64,000 bases of DNA from Camellia lanceoleosa (taxonomy: Eukaryota; Streptophyta; Magnoliopsida; Ericales; Theaceae): positions 118,852,021 to 118,916,020 of the forward strand of contig CM045767.1 in assembly GCA_025200525.1 (NCBI GenBank). Direction: 5' to 3'. Position 1 is the stretch's first letter, and every line of letters starts with the position of its first letter. Under the pieces are notes generated by a model. That model ran no database searches. It saw nothing but the letters and a program-made list of their open reading frames with translations, and had not been told where the DNA came from. Made by a program: the position numbers and the translations under genes. Positions 12,420-21,936 of this stretch are shown here, in pieces.

Positions 12420-13330
12420 AAGTGTAAAGGCAGAAGCAAGGAAGCCCCAAAAAAAGCATTTTTACAGTTTAAAGCATGGCCAAACAGTGAGCACAAGTGG
12501 GACTAAATTAGCATGCAAAAATGGCTCCTCAAGGGAGGTAATGAAGTAAGTCACAAATGATGGCCCCAAACAGGAAAGGGACCTTCTAAAACATTGAAGA
12601 GGGACCAAAAATAGGACTGTTTTCAGTTTATAGAAAGCCCCCAAAACAGATACAAATATGCCAAAGATCTCATGCAAGAAATGAGCCCACCAAGGGGTAA
12701 AGAAGCAAGTGCTGCATGGAGGTCTCAAAAAAGTGAGGGCCCTTCAAAAATGTTGAAGAGGGACCCAAAATAAGGCTTTTTACAGTTTATGGCCGAGCTC
12801 AAAACAGTGTGCAAATAGGCTCAAAATATCATGCAAAATGGGGCCACCAAGAGGGCTATAACATGAAGTATACCAAGGATGTCTCAAAAAGCCATAGACC
12901 CTCAATGAAACATGAAGAGGGGGTCAAAATAGGGCCATTTTCAGTTTGTACCAAAGTCCAAAAACAGAGACACAATAAGCTAATAAATCATGCAAAAGTG
13001 GGGACCAAAGAGGGGTACAATGGCAAGGGGTACATGGAGGTCCCAAAAAGTGGTGAGCCCTTCTTAAATGTTGAATAAGGGCTCAAAATAAGCTCAGTTA
13101 CAGTTTATACCATGCTCCAAAACAGATTACACATAGGCCAAAAATACTATACAAAATTATGGCATAAAGAGGGCCAAAGAGGCAAGGGCCAAAAGGAGGT
13201 CTCAAATAGTGAGAGACCCTTAATGAAAGATGAAAAATGGCTCAAAATAAGCCTAGTTTCAGTTATGGTCGGAGCTCAAATGTGCAAGCATAAGGAGCTA
13301 AAATATAGACCAAGAAAAGAGCAAAAAGAG
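12420..13330. repeat. ~160-bp tandem array inside LTR B
   Basis: About six degenerate units are marked by a CAGTTTA-type anchor near 12,465, 12,613, 12,787, 12,943, 13,102 and 13,259, so spacing is about 150-170 bp. Each unit also holds an AAGAGGG-CAAAATA block and a GGAGGTC-CAAAA block. Two further, poorer units follow at about 13,650-13,930. The array lies downstream of the TATA-like site, so it would be in the transcribed part of the LTR. Confidence 0.75.
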
Positions 13331-13573
13331 GAAAAACGAGACTCACCCTTGAAGACTAGTCTTTAGCAACCTCTTGGCTTGAGAAAAGATGCTCCTTGCC
13401 TCTGAGAAGGTCCTCCAAGCTTCTGGAATGGAGTGGTGGTGGTGGTGCTAGGTGGTGGTGAAGAAATGGTGTAGGGCTTTTAGGGTTTTAAGGCTTGGAA
13501 GAGAGGAAGAGAGATATACAATGCAAGAGCCTCAAAGAAAATTTTCTAACCCTTAAATCTGAAGGGGAGGGGC

Positions 13574-13585
13574 TGTATTAATAGG
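13574..13585 (-). promoter_or_regulatory. TATA-like box of LTR B
   Basis: The minus strand reads CCTATTAATACA about 840 bp into the LTR. A CT-rich leader with AAACCCTAA follows, the usual look of a plant LTR promoter and leader. Confidence 0.45.
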
Positions 13586-15659
13586 CAAAAGGGGTGGAAA
13601 AAGAGGGGGAAAAAGGGGGAGGAAATTTGGATTCAAAATTCCCCCCAAAATGGCCAAAAGGTGAGCTAAAGGGGCAAGTGATAGCTGCGGGTCCCAAATG
13701 GAAAAGATCCCTTCAACAAAGTTTAATAGGGGCTCAAAATAAGACACTTTCTAGTTTACATCAAGCCACGAAAATAAATAAAAATATGCCTAAACTATCG
13801 TGCAAGAAAAGGGGAAAATGGAGGGGTAAAGAAGCAAGTGATAGATGGAGATGTCAAACATTAAGAGGTCCTTAATCAAACATGAAAATAAGTTCAAAAT
13901 ATAACTATCTCAAGTTCGGGTCGGAGCCCAAAAATGTAGAATGAAGGTTCGGGAGCCGAAACACGCAGTTCGGGGCCCCGAAAGTGGGCTGTTAGGCACC
14001 GGGAGTGGTGCTCAACCACCAAGTTGGTCTCTCGGACCACAGTGTCCCTCAAAAGGGAGGAAATAAGGTGTGTGCCAAAAAACGGAGTAAACGGAGGTAG
14101 TTAAGCAGTCCCGAACCGAGGCACACGGTCGATAGCTCCGAAAAACCGAGAACCGGGCTCCAAACAGGAAAAAATGGCCTACGACCACAAAACGTAGCCT
14201 ACGGCCATTGAGAGATGGTCTACGAGACCTCTCCCTCCCTTTGGGAAGAGGAAACAGAGAAAGCAGGCACGATTCAAACCGAGACAAAAGCACAAAGAGT
14301 CAGGAAGTCAGGAGGCAAGGCTCGCAATGGGACTCATGACCTCAAGACGAGCACAATATGCAACATCACCAAGCGCTCAATCGGTGACGTCTGAGTCTTA
14401 AGGTCGGTCAAAAATGGGGTGTCTACACCAACTAATTAGCTACAATTAATTAAGCTAATTAAATAATTACAAAACAATTGCAACTAATAATTAAACTAAG
14501 TCATTAAACTAAACTAATTAGCTACTCTGTCTCGGGAAAAGAAATATGTGCATGAGCATGCTTGGTTTCTACCTGAAAAGACCGCTGTTTTGTTCCCAAA
14601 AGCCTCGGTTTGCAGAGTTGAACATTTTCAAAACCATTTTGCTCCACCTTACTAAGACTCTGTTAAGGTTTGCATCAGTGGCCAGCCGACCACTGGTGAA
14701 TATTTCCGGTCACTTGCCGGCCATCAATGGTGCCTTGCCAATCACCTGTCGGCCATGGAAAGTGGCATACCGACCACTAATGCACTGGTTCATCTTGCTG
14801 CGACAGAGGACAAAGAAAGCAAAAATAGGGTATTTTCACAGAATGTTTGTACAACTCACCCCTCTTTTTCATGAACAAAACCAAGGAGTTATGAACTTAA
14901 GCCACAAACCATCAATTCAAGCAATTTCATTGCATGATGGCTTTGTAATTCAAGATGTGCAAGTTCAATAAATACAAAATGAGACACAAACCTCCTCCAT
15001 TTCATGAAAAATCAAGGAAAGAAATTTACCTTGGAGACTTGGATCATTTCATCACTAGCAAGTATGAAATGGTCCAAGTTCCATGTGTCCAATTAACATC
15101 CGATTGAACACATTGAGTTATTATCTTGTTCACTTTTAATCCCAAGTTTTAATTACTCTTTTTTAACTTACGAACCATTCTTTAATCCAATTAAGTCCAA
15201 ATGTGAATTAAAGTCCTCTAATGGAAAGAGAGCTCAAAACACAAGTTGCTTTGGGTATGAAAGAAGTATCATACTGTTGGTAATGAACCCCTTAAGGGAT
15301 TAAACCATTAAGTATGAAATCTTAATTTCACACTTAGACAAGCAAGTGACTTGAAACCACTTTCAAAGCAAAAGTAAAAACCAAGAAAGGAGGAAGGTTG
15401 CAGAGATGATTAGTGCTGAAAATAAGTGTGAAAAGCACTAAAAACATGTAATCAACTCAAACAAATGATGTCTAATGGCTTAAAACACCAAGTTTGTGAG
15501 GACTATTACACTACAAGCATGCAAAACAAGACTCAAATGCAACTAACAACCCAAAACAGTGCTAAAACAGGTCTGAAACAGCTCTAAAACATATTAGAAT
15601 TAAGCTAACAAAAGCTAGAAAAAATAAGCTAAAACATGGAACATGTTAAGCTAGTAAAC

Positions 15660-16240
15660 AAAACACAAGGAGGGGAGGCTAACTCTTCTAATTTTGAACT
15701 TCAAAAAGTGTTTTTAACCACTGAAATAACTCTAAAATTCAGTGTTTAAAAGCTCAAAAACATATAGTAAAAGGATGGCAAACACAAGGGTAAATGCCTC
15801 CAAAATAAGATACAAAGAAGGGTAAACCACCCCTCAATCTTTAATGATCTTAAAATCCAAGTTTCAGTCAAAAAATGAAGTGTTTTTACAATCCAAAAAC
15901 AGCCCAAAAATAGAACAAAAATGTGCTAGAATGAAGACAAAAAAACATGGAGCAATTCAAGCAAGTAAACAAGCCAAATGAGGGGTGGCTAACCCCTCCA
16001 TTTTTAGGACTTCAAAACTACTTTTTTAGCCTCTGAAAACCTTTGAAAATCAGTGGTAAAAAGCTCAAAAAAGTTGATGAAAGAATGGGAAACACAAGTG
16101 GAAAGGCTTAGAGAACAAGGTTTAAAGAAGGGTGATTAACCCCTCTACCTTTAATAGCCTTAAACCACAAGCTTCAGCCTATAAAAACAAGTTTTAAAGA
16201 GCTTAAAAATAGCAAGAAAACATGGAAAACAAGTGGGTGT
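15660..16240. repeat. Two-unit ~310-bp tandem repeat in LTR A
   Basis: The block GAGGGG-GGCTAAC-C-TC-ATTTT--GACTTCAAAA occurs near 15,672 and 15,980. A second block, AAGAAGGGT---AACC-CCCTC, occurs near 15,815 and 16,124. Both give the same period of about 308-310 bp. Confidence 0.7.
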
Positions 16241-16515
16241 AAAGATGGTGCAAAAGCAAGAGAAGGTATACCTCTTGGAGAGGAATGAACCCTTTAGTCA
16301 CAACCAACCAATTTCATACTCTCAAGTGCTTCAAGAGCTCAAATCCAAGCTCTAATCACCTCAGCAAGAAGCTCTCCAGGTTTGGTTTAGAGTGTTTGGG
16401 CATAGGCTATGCAAGTTGTAAAAGAGAGAGAGAATTGTAGAGAGAGAGAGGATATTTTCCAAAATATTTCTTCACTCCTAATGTTTTTCTAACCTTGAAA
16501 GATGAGAGAGAGGTC

Positions 16516-16527
16516 CTCTATATATAG
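16516..16527 (-). promoter_or_regulatory. TATA box of LTR A
   Basis: The minus strand reads CTATATATAGAG, an excellent TATA match. It is followed by a CT-rich leader (CTCTCTCTCTACAATTCTCT at about 16,450-16,430) like those of other plant LTRs. Confidence 0.6.
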
Positions 16528-16663
16528 AAATATATGAGCTTTGATCGAAAATATCTAAAAATGGACAGCTAGAGCGGTCTTGAGCAGTTGAAAGAAAAAT
16601 ATCTAGTTTTTACAGCGATGGTGGCAAGCTTAAAGTGGTGGCTTGCCATTTGTCACCTGGCAA

Positions 16664-17364
16664 TGCGGAAGCCTTGTTGAAGATAACCAAGTGTGTGTGG
16701 CGCTAGTTGACACTCTTCACTAGCCCGCCAAGAATGCTCGAATGGTTTGCAAAGACAAGCAAACACAATATCAGTCCAGTTGATGAGCCACAAGATGGAG
16801 ACAAGCCACAAAATAACAATCAACAAACTCAAATTGAAGTAGCAACAATTGAAAGGCTATGCACAATGTAAAAGGCGAAATGAACTTTCATTACTCAAAA
16901 GAAAGGCATTACAAAAGTTGAACAATGCACAAAAGTGCTACAAGAGTTGCCTTACCATATATAAGATTGGGGTACATTAAGGCACAAGTGGTCTAGTTCA
17001 ACACTTGGGTACCCCCTCTTTCTGTATGCTTGTTAAGCGCTTTTCTATCTGGCACGAGAAAACATTCACTATGCTTGAGGAGTCATAATGGATATTTAAA
17101 AATAAAATAAAAATAGAAAAATTACAACTCTTGGACTCAAAACACCTTTCATACTAAGGTATTTACATAAAAATTTACAAGGCAAAAAGATTACATTTGA
17201 CCCTCTAAATGTTGGCCTAAAGTTGTCACTTGGTGGCTAGCTTGCTTCATGGCTTCATGTCTTGGACTTGCACCAACAACTTCTTAGGCATGGCTTTGGT
17301 TCTCCAAAGGGCACAAATGTGTATGGCATCAAGGTGTTGACCCTTGGATGGGCGCACCTTGACA
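16664..17364 (-). repeat. 3' LTR of element E
   Basis: 701 bp, TG...CA on either strand, opening TGTCAAGG on the minus strand directly after the polypurine tract. A TATA-like CTTATATATG (minus) lies at 16,956-16,965. The last 39 or so codons of gag-pol lie inside this LTR. Confidence 0.9.
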
Positions 17365-19851
17365 GTCTCCCCCACTTGAACGGTCGACGCCCTCGACGAC
17401 TTGGCCCAATACGCATCAATCTCGTCTTGAAAAGCCGACAAGTCTGCCTCCCGTTCCCAGCTGATTTCTTCATCTCCAAGGCCTTCCCATTTCACCAAGT
17501 ATTGCCTTTGTTTCTTCTTGGAAACCATTTTCACCCGATCGGCCAAGATAGATTCAATTTTCCTTTTCCCTGCTTTGGCTGTGATGGTTTGGCGTTTTTG
17601 CTCATTTCGGGTTGGATCTTCCTTGTCTGGATAGTAAGGCTTCAAGTAACTCACATGGAAAACCGGATGCACTTTCAACCAAGATGGAGCATCTATCTTG
17701 TAAGCACATTTGCCAATTCTCTTCAGAATGGTTACCAGTCCCTCATACTTGCGCACTAGCCTTCTGTCCCTTCCCCTCATGAACTTGCGTTGCTCAGGGT
17801 TGAGTTTGACAAGAACTTGATCCCCAGCTTTGAATTCAAGTGGCCTCCTCTTTTCATCAGCCCATTTCTTCATTTTACTTGCTGCTTTCTCAAGAAAGGC
17901 ACGAGTAATGTCATGGTTTCTCTTCCATTCCTTAGCAAATTGGTAAGCCCTGGGAGACTTCCCTTCATAAGGTCCATCCACTGTGTGGGGCAATAGTGGC
18001 TGCTGGCCATTCACTATCTCAAAAGCACTCTTGCCCGTAGAGCTACTCTTTTGAGAGTTGAAACATAACTGTGCTACATCAAGAAGTTGCACCCAATTCC
18101 GTTGATTAGCATTGACAAAGTGGCGCAAATACTCCTCGAACATACAGTTGAAGCATTCAGTTTGTCCATCCGTCTCCGGATGGTAGGTTGATGAAGTATT
18201 AAGTTGTGACCCAAGAAGCTTGAATAACTCCGTCCAGAAGTTGCCAACAAAATGCGTGTCTCGGTCACTAACAATACTTTTGGGCACACCCCAATATTTG
18301 ACAATGTGCTTGAAGAAGAGTTGGGCAGTCTCCTCCGCTGAAACATACTTTGGGGCGGCAATAAAGGTAGCATATTTGGAGAATCGGTCCACAATATTCA
18401 AGATAGTCCCGATATCTCCCACTTTAGGCAATCCCGTGATGAAGTCAAGTGATACACTTTCCCACGGACGTTTAGGCACGGGCAAAGGTTCAAGCAAGCC
18501 TGCTTTCTTCTTATGCTCAGCCTTGTCTTGTTGGCAAGTGAGACAAGTGCGGACATATTCCTCCACATCATCACGCATTTGGGGCCAATAATATCCTTGT
18601 TTCACCAAGGCCAAAGTTCGCTCCCACCCCAGATGTCCTGCCCAAAGTGTATCATGGCACTCCCTAAGAAGTGTCTTCCTCAAGTCACCAGCCCTGGGTA
18701 CAAATATGCGGTTGCCTGTTGTCATGAGAAGTCCATCTTGCACCCAAAATTGACGAGTCTTGCCCATTTTGACAAGGTTCATAAGATTCTCTGCCATAGC
18801 ATCCTTGTCTAGATGAGCCTTGATTTTCTCCTTCAGGCTGGTTGAAATAGAAGTAAGTGAACATACATGATGGCACACGGCAAGCTCCGCCTTCCTGCTT
18901 AGTGCATCAGCAACATGGTTGGTGGCACCGGCCTTGTACTCTAAGGCAAAATCAAACTCTGCCAACTTCTCTTGCCACCGTGCTTGTCGTGCGCTTAGCT
19001 TGGGCTGTGTTAAGAAATGGCTAACCGCCGTGTTGTCAGTCTTCACAACAAATCTGGAGCCCAAGATGTAGTGCCTCCAAGTCCTCAGACAATGCACTAC
19101 TGCAAGCAACTCTTTCTCATGAGCTGGATATCTCCGTTCAGCATCATTGAGTTTTCTACTCTCATAGGCAATTGGGTGACCATCCTGCAAAAGAACACCA
19201 CCCAAAGCGAAATCAGATGCATCAGTTTGTATCTCAAAAGCTTTACCTAGGTCTGGTAGAGCAAGAACAGGATCTCTTGACATAGCTTCCTTCAAGGCTT
19301 GAAAGGCTTGTTGGCACTCCTCTGCCCAAACATATGGCTTGCCCTTCTTTAACAACTCTGTCAATGGAGAAGCTAGTTTTGAGTAGCCTTCAACAAACTT
19401 GCGATAATAATTAGCCAATCCAAGGAATGACCGCAACTCTGAGACATTTGCAGGTGGCTGCCACTCTTGAATAGCCTTGACCTTCTCTTGGTCCATTCTG
19501 ATGCATCCATGCTCAACAATGTGCCCTAGGAACTTAATCCTCTCTTGGGCAAAAGAACACTTCTCTAGCTTGACATAAAGCTTGTGCTCTCTCAGCTTGG
19601 TAAGGGCCTTCTGAAGATGCTCCACGTGCTCTTCTAAAGTGGAGCTATAAATTACAATGTCATCCAAATACACCACCACAAATTGATCCAAATACTCTTG
19701 GAAAACTTCATTCATCATGGTGCAGAATGTTGCTGGGGCATTAGTCAAGCCGAATGGCATGACAAGAAACTCATAAGAGCCATAACGGGTAACACAAGTA
19801 GTTTTAGGCTCGTCTCCCTCGGCAATCCTCACTTGATAGTACCCCGATCGA
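17247..19851 (-). CDS. pol of element E, 3' part: RT, RNase H, integrase, chromodomain
   Basis: This is the C-terminal part of the gag-pol polyprotein. The first 17 or so codons of the open frame (to 19,901) come from solo LTR F; true pol resumes at [14 protein letters not shown]. It shows the RT catalytic YLDD ([11 protein letters not shown]), RNase H ([23 protein letters not shown]), and an integrase with its HHCC zinc-binding motif (CHDTLWAGH ... CLTCQQ). The DDE core is seen in [17 protein letters not shown] and [11 protein letters not shown] chromodomain ([16 protein letters not shown]) follows near residue 790. All catalytic residues I can place are present. The frame passes through the polypurine tract and ends in the 3' LTR at 17,247. 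It is not translatable as one protein because of LTR F. Confidence 0.92.
17365..17375 (-). other. Polypurine tract of element E
   Basis: The minus strand reads GTGGGGGAGAC immediately before the LTR opening TGTCAAGG. It lies inside the open reading frame, so these bases also encode protein (Val-Gly-Glu). Confidence 0.8.
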
Positions 19852-21378
19852 TGTAACGCCCTCAAAATAACAACATAAAACCCAACAATAGAGACATGCA
19901 TTAATATATAAAAGATCTACATTCTTCCATTAGCAGAGTTTGCTTACAAAAGTATTACATGTTAACAACAAAAGCAAATGCCCTAAAGGCTTACAGCTTT
20001 CCAAGTTAACACTTGGTTACAAAAAGGTAGAGTACTAACTCATTTACACATTAAGCCCTTGGCTTGAATTTACATGTAATACATCAAAAGAAAGACAACA
20101 AAAATACCTGACCCTAGCCTCCCAAGCTATGTCCTCGAGGTGGCATCTGCCTGCACGAAAATGATGTTCCCATATAGGGTGAGCCACAGCCCAGTAGAAA
20201 TATACTAAACCAGTTATGAATAATGACTAAAAGATTAACAGTTGATAGACGGTCAACACTTTTACACTCTTTCATAACACATTACAATTCCAAGACTTTC
20301 GAGTCTATTTTCAATTCACTCCCCATTTTCATTAAATTCTCAATTTATAATTCATGGCTCAGAACCTGGCCACACAACTCATATGAGACAATAACTCATA
20401 TTAACCACTTACAATTTCATTACTTCCATAGATATGCATACTAGCTATATCACATTTCCAAGACAAGCATATGAGCTCATCAACACGTTTCTAGACAAGC
20501 ATATGAGCTCTGTCTCGAGTCCATCCTATCTTCCCCCAACCAACATCCAGTTTAGAGGTACATCCCTTATCTTTCCCTAAACCGTGGAGTACATCCCCTA
20601 TCTTCTCCAACACAACACAATGCATATAAACAACAATTATACACATCACAAATCAATACATAAAGTTAATGTATTCTTCAACTGTCATACTCAATGACAC
20701 ATTTCAATGATTGGTTTTAGTTTACCTAATCATCATGCATTGTCTACAACAATCAAGACTATCCTCCACCGATAGCCCAAAGCAGATATTTCTAAACAGA
20801 AAATAAATGCACAAAATGGATATTTAAATCAACATTTCCACTTCAATTCCTCATTCCTCATAATTAATCATATCAATTAATTAATCAATGTAATTAGGGC
20901 ATTTTCCATAATTGACATTACAACCCTTAAGATTCCATTTTCATCAATGTTTCAACATTAATCCCATGTTTCTACACTAAACATGCCTCTAGGTTCATTA
21001 TAAATAAAAACCCCAATTTTTGTAGAATTACACAAAGGCCCAAGGTTTCTCAAAATTACACTACAACTTCCAACATATCAAATGCTAAAATTGAAAGACA
21101 AAATCCATAAAGAGGAGTAGGATATCCCTACCTCAAAGTTTGAGCTCAAAAGGAGATGAAGACCCAACACCCAACTTGCTCCAAAGCCAAATATTTTCAG
21201 ATTAGATCGAAGCCCAAGTCACACTCTATCTTTTTAACAAAGCACTTAGGGTAGATTCACACCCTAGGGAGATGATTTCTTAGAGAGAAGGCAAGTTTAG
21301 AGAGAGAGGCTCTCAAATTTAGGGTTTGAAGATATAAAAGTTTTGAAAAAGTGAAGTTTAGATCGCTGCTGCAAACTG

Positions 21379-21389
21379 ATATAAATAGG
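21379..21389 (-). promoter_or_regulatory. TATA-like site of LTR F
   Basis: The minus strand reads CCTATTTATAT (TATTTATA core); the plus strand reads TATAAATAGG, a better consensus. The minus reading is favoured by the CT-rich, AAACCCTAA-containing leader at 21,350-21,250 on that strand. Strand is therefore uncertain. Confidence 0.4.
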
Positions 21390-21750
21390 CTCGCTCGAGC
21401 GAAGACTTGGTCGCTCGAGCAACTAGACACAGAAAACCTTAGCTCGAGCCAAGAAGGTCTCGCTCGAGCCAACAACCCAGAAGCTCGCTCGAGCGAAGAA
21501 AAGCTCGCTCGAGCCAGGAGCTCGACCCTTCAGGTCTGCAACAGACGACGCCGGCGACAACCTGCTCGCCCGGGCGAAGACCGAACCAGATCGCTCGAGC
21601 GAAGAAAAGCTCGCTCGAGCCAAAAATCATGGTGTTCAGGTCCAGTGCCAGACGCAATCGCTCGCTCGAGCGAAGCCACTCTGGCTCGACCCACCAGACA
21701 CAAAACTCAATGCTCGCTCGAGCGACCAACTCCTCGCTCGAGTGAAGGCC
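21386..21750. repeat. Cluster of TCGCTCGAGCGA palindromes in LTR F
   Basis: At least a dozen copies or near-copies of the 12-bp palindrome TCGCTCGAGCGA or half-variants (CTCGAGCC, CCCGGGCG) lie in about 360 bp. Spacing is irregular, about 15-50 bp. Clear ones start near 21,391, 21,411, 21,459, 21,484, 21,505, 21,591, 21,610, 21,664, 21,713 and 21,734. Between copies the sequence is unrelated, so this is not a simple tandem repeat. The cluster directly abuts the TATA-like site at 21,379-21,389. The open frames here in several phases are a by-product of the repeat. Confidence 0.85.
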
Positions 21751-21936
21751 AAAAATTCTGGACAGCAACCCTTGGTTCCCAAACACAACCAACCTGAAAC
21801 AAACCTGCCCAACACATCCTATAACTCAAATACAATGTAGAAAAGGATGTAAACAAGACAATACTCAACTATTAACATCCACGGACACATGTCCGGATCA
21901 CCGTACAATAAGGGGTAAAACCCGGGATCGCTATAA

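Larger units (their letters stand above)
10290..14427 (-). mobile_element. Complete solo LTR 'B' (4,138 bp), Tat/Ogre-like
   Basis: It begins TGTAGAGGTCC at 10,290 and ends GGTGTCTACA at 14,427 on the plus strand. On the minus strand it therefore starts TGTAGACACCCC, a typical opening for giant plant Ty3/gypsy LTRs. It is flanked by a perfect 5-bp duplication, CCAAC (10,285-10,289 and 14,428-14,432), and sequence outside both ends is continuous LTR A. No PBS or coding region lies between the ends, so it is a solo LTR formed by recombination between two LTRs. A TATA-like site lies at 13,574 and a roughly 160-bp tandem array downstream of it. No protein is encoded; the short frames in it follow the repeats. 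Confidence 0.88.
14428..16658 (-). mobile_element. Giant LTR 'A', segment 2
   Basis: This continues LTR A after the solo LTR B. The AATTAG/TTAATTA-rich sequence at 14,430-14,520 matches the character of 10,180-10,289, and CCAAC is duplicated at the joint. It contains a two-unit tandem repeat (15,660-16,240) and a TATA box at 16,516. It is interrupted at 16,659-16,663 (GGCAA) by element E and resumes at 24,931. I see no protein-coding region. Confidence 0.7.
19852..21935 (-). mobile_element. Solo LTR 'F' (2,084 bp) inside the RT gene of E
   Basis: On the plus strand it runs TGTAACGCCC...GGGATCGCTATA and is flanked by a perfect 5-bp duplication, ATCGA (19,847-19,851 and 21,936-21,940). Removing it and one duplication joins KLDLR to SGYYQV in frame, which is the conserved RT sequence, so both ends are certain. 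Orientation is less so: the minus reading puts a TATA-like site at 21,379-21,389 followed by a CT-rich leader with AAACCCTAA, hence minus is favoured. In that reading the terminal TG has become TA. There is no coding content. Its most striking part is the CTCGAG palindrome cluster at 21,386-21,750. Confidence 0.92.

Noticed and set aside
12809..13366. Plus-strand frames of 84-89 codons
   Set aside because: They follow the ~160-bp array in LTR B; similar frames recur in successive units and have no protein features.
17262..18591. Plus-strand frames of 68-165 codons
   Set aside because: Shadows of the integrase and chromodomain coding sequence of element E.
21386..21750. CRISPR-like spaced repeats
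   Set aside because: Repeats are short palindromes with irregular spacing in a plant LTR; no cas genes and no leader.
21351..21797. 148-codon plus-strand frame rich in Ser-Leu-Glu-Arg (and minus-strand counterparts)
   Set aside because: It is the translation of the CTCGAG palindromes, open in several frames on both strands, and lies in an LTR.
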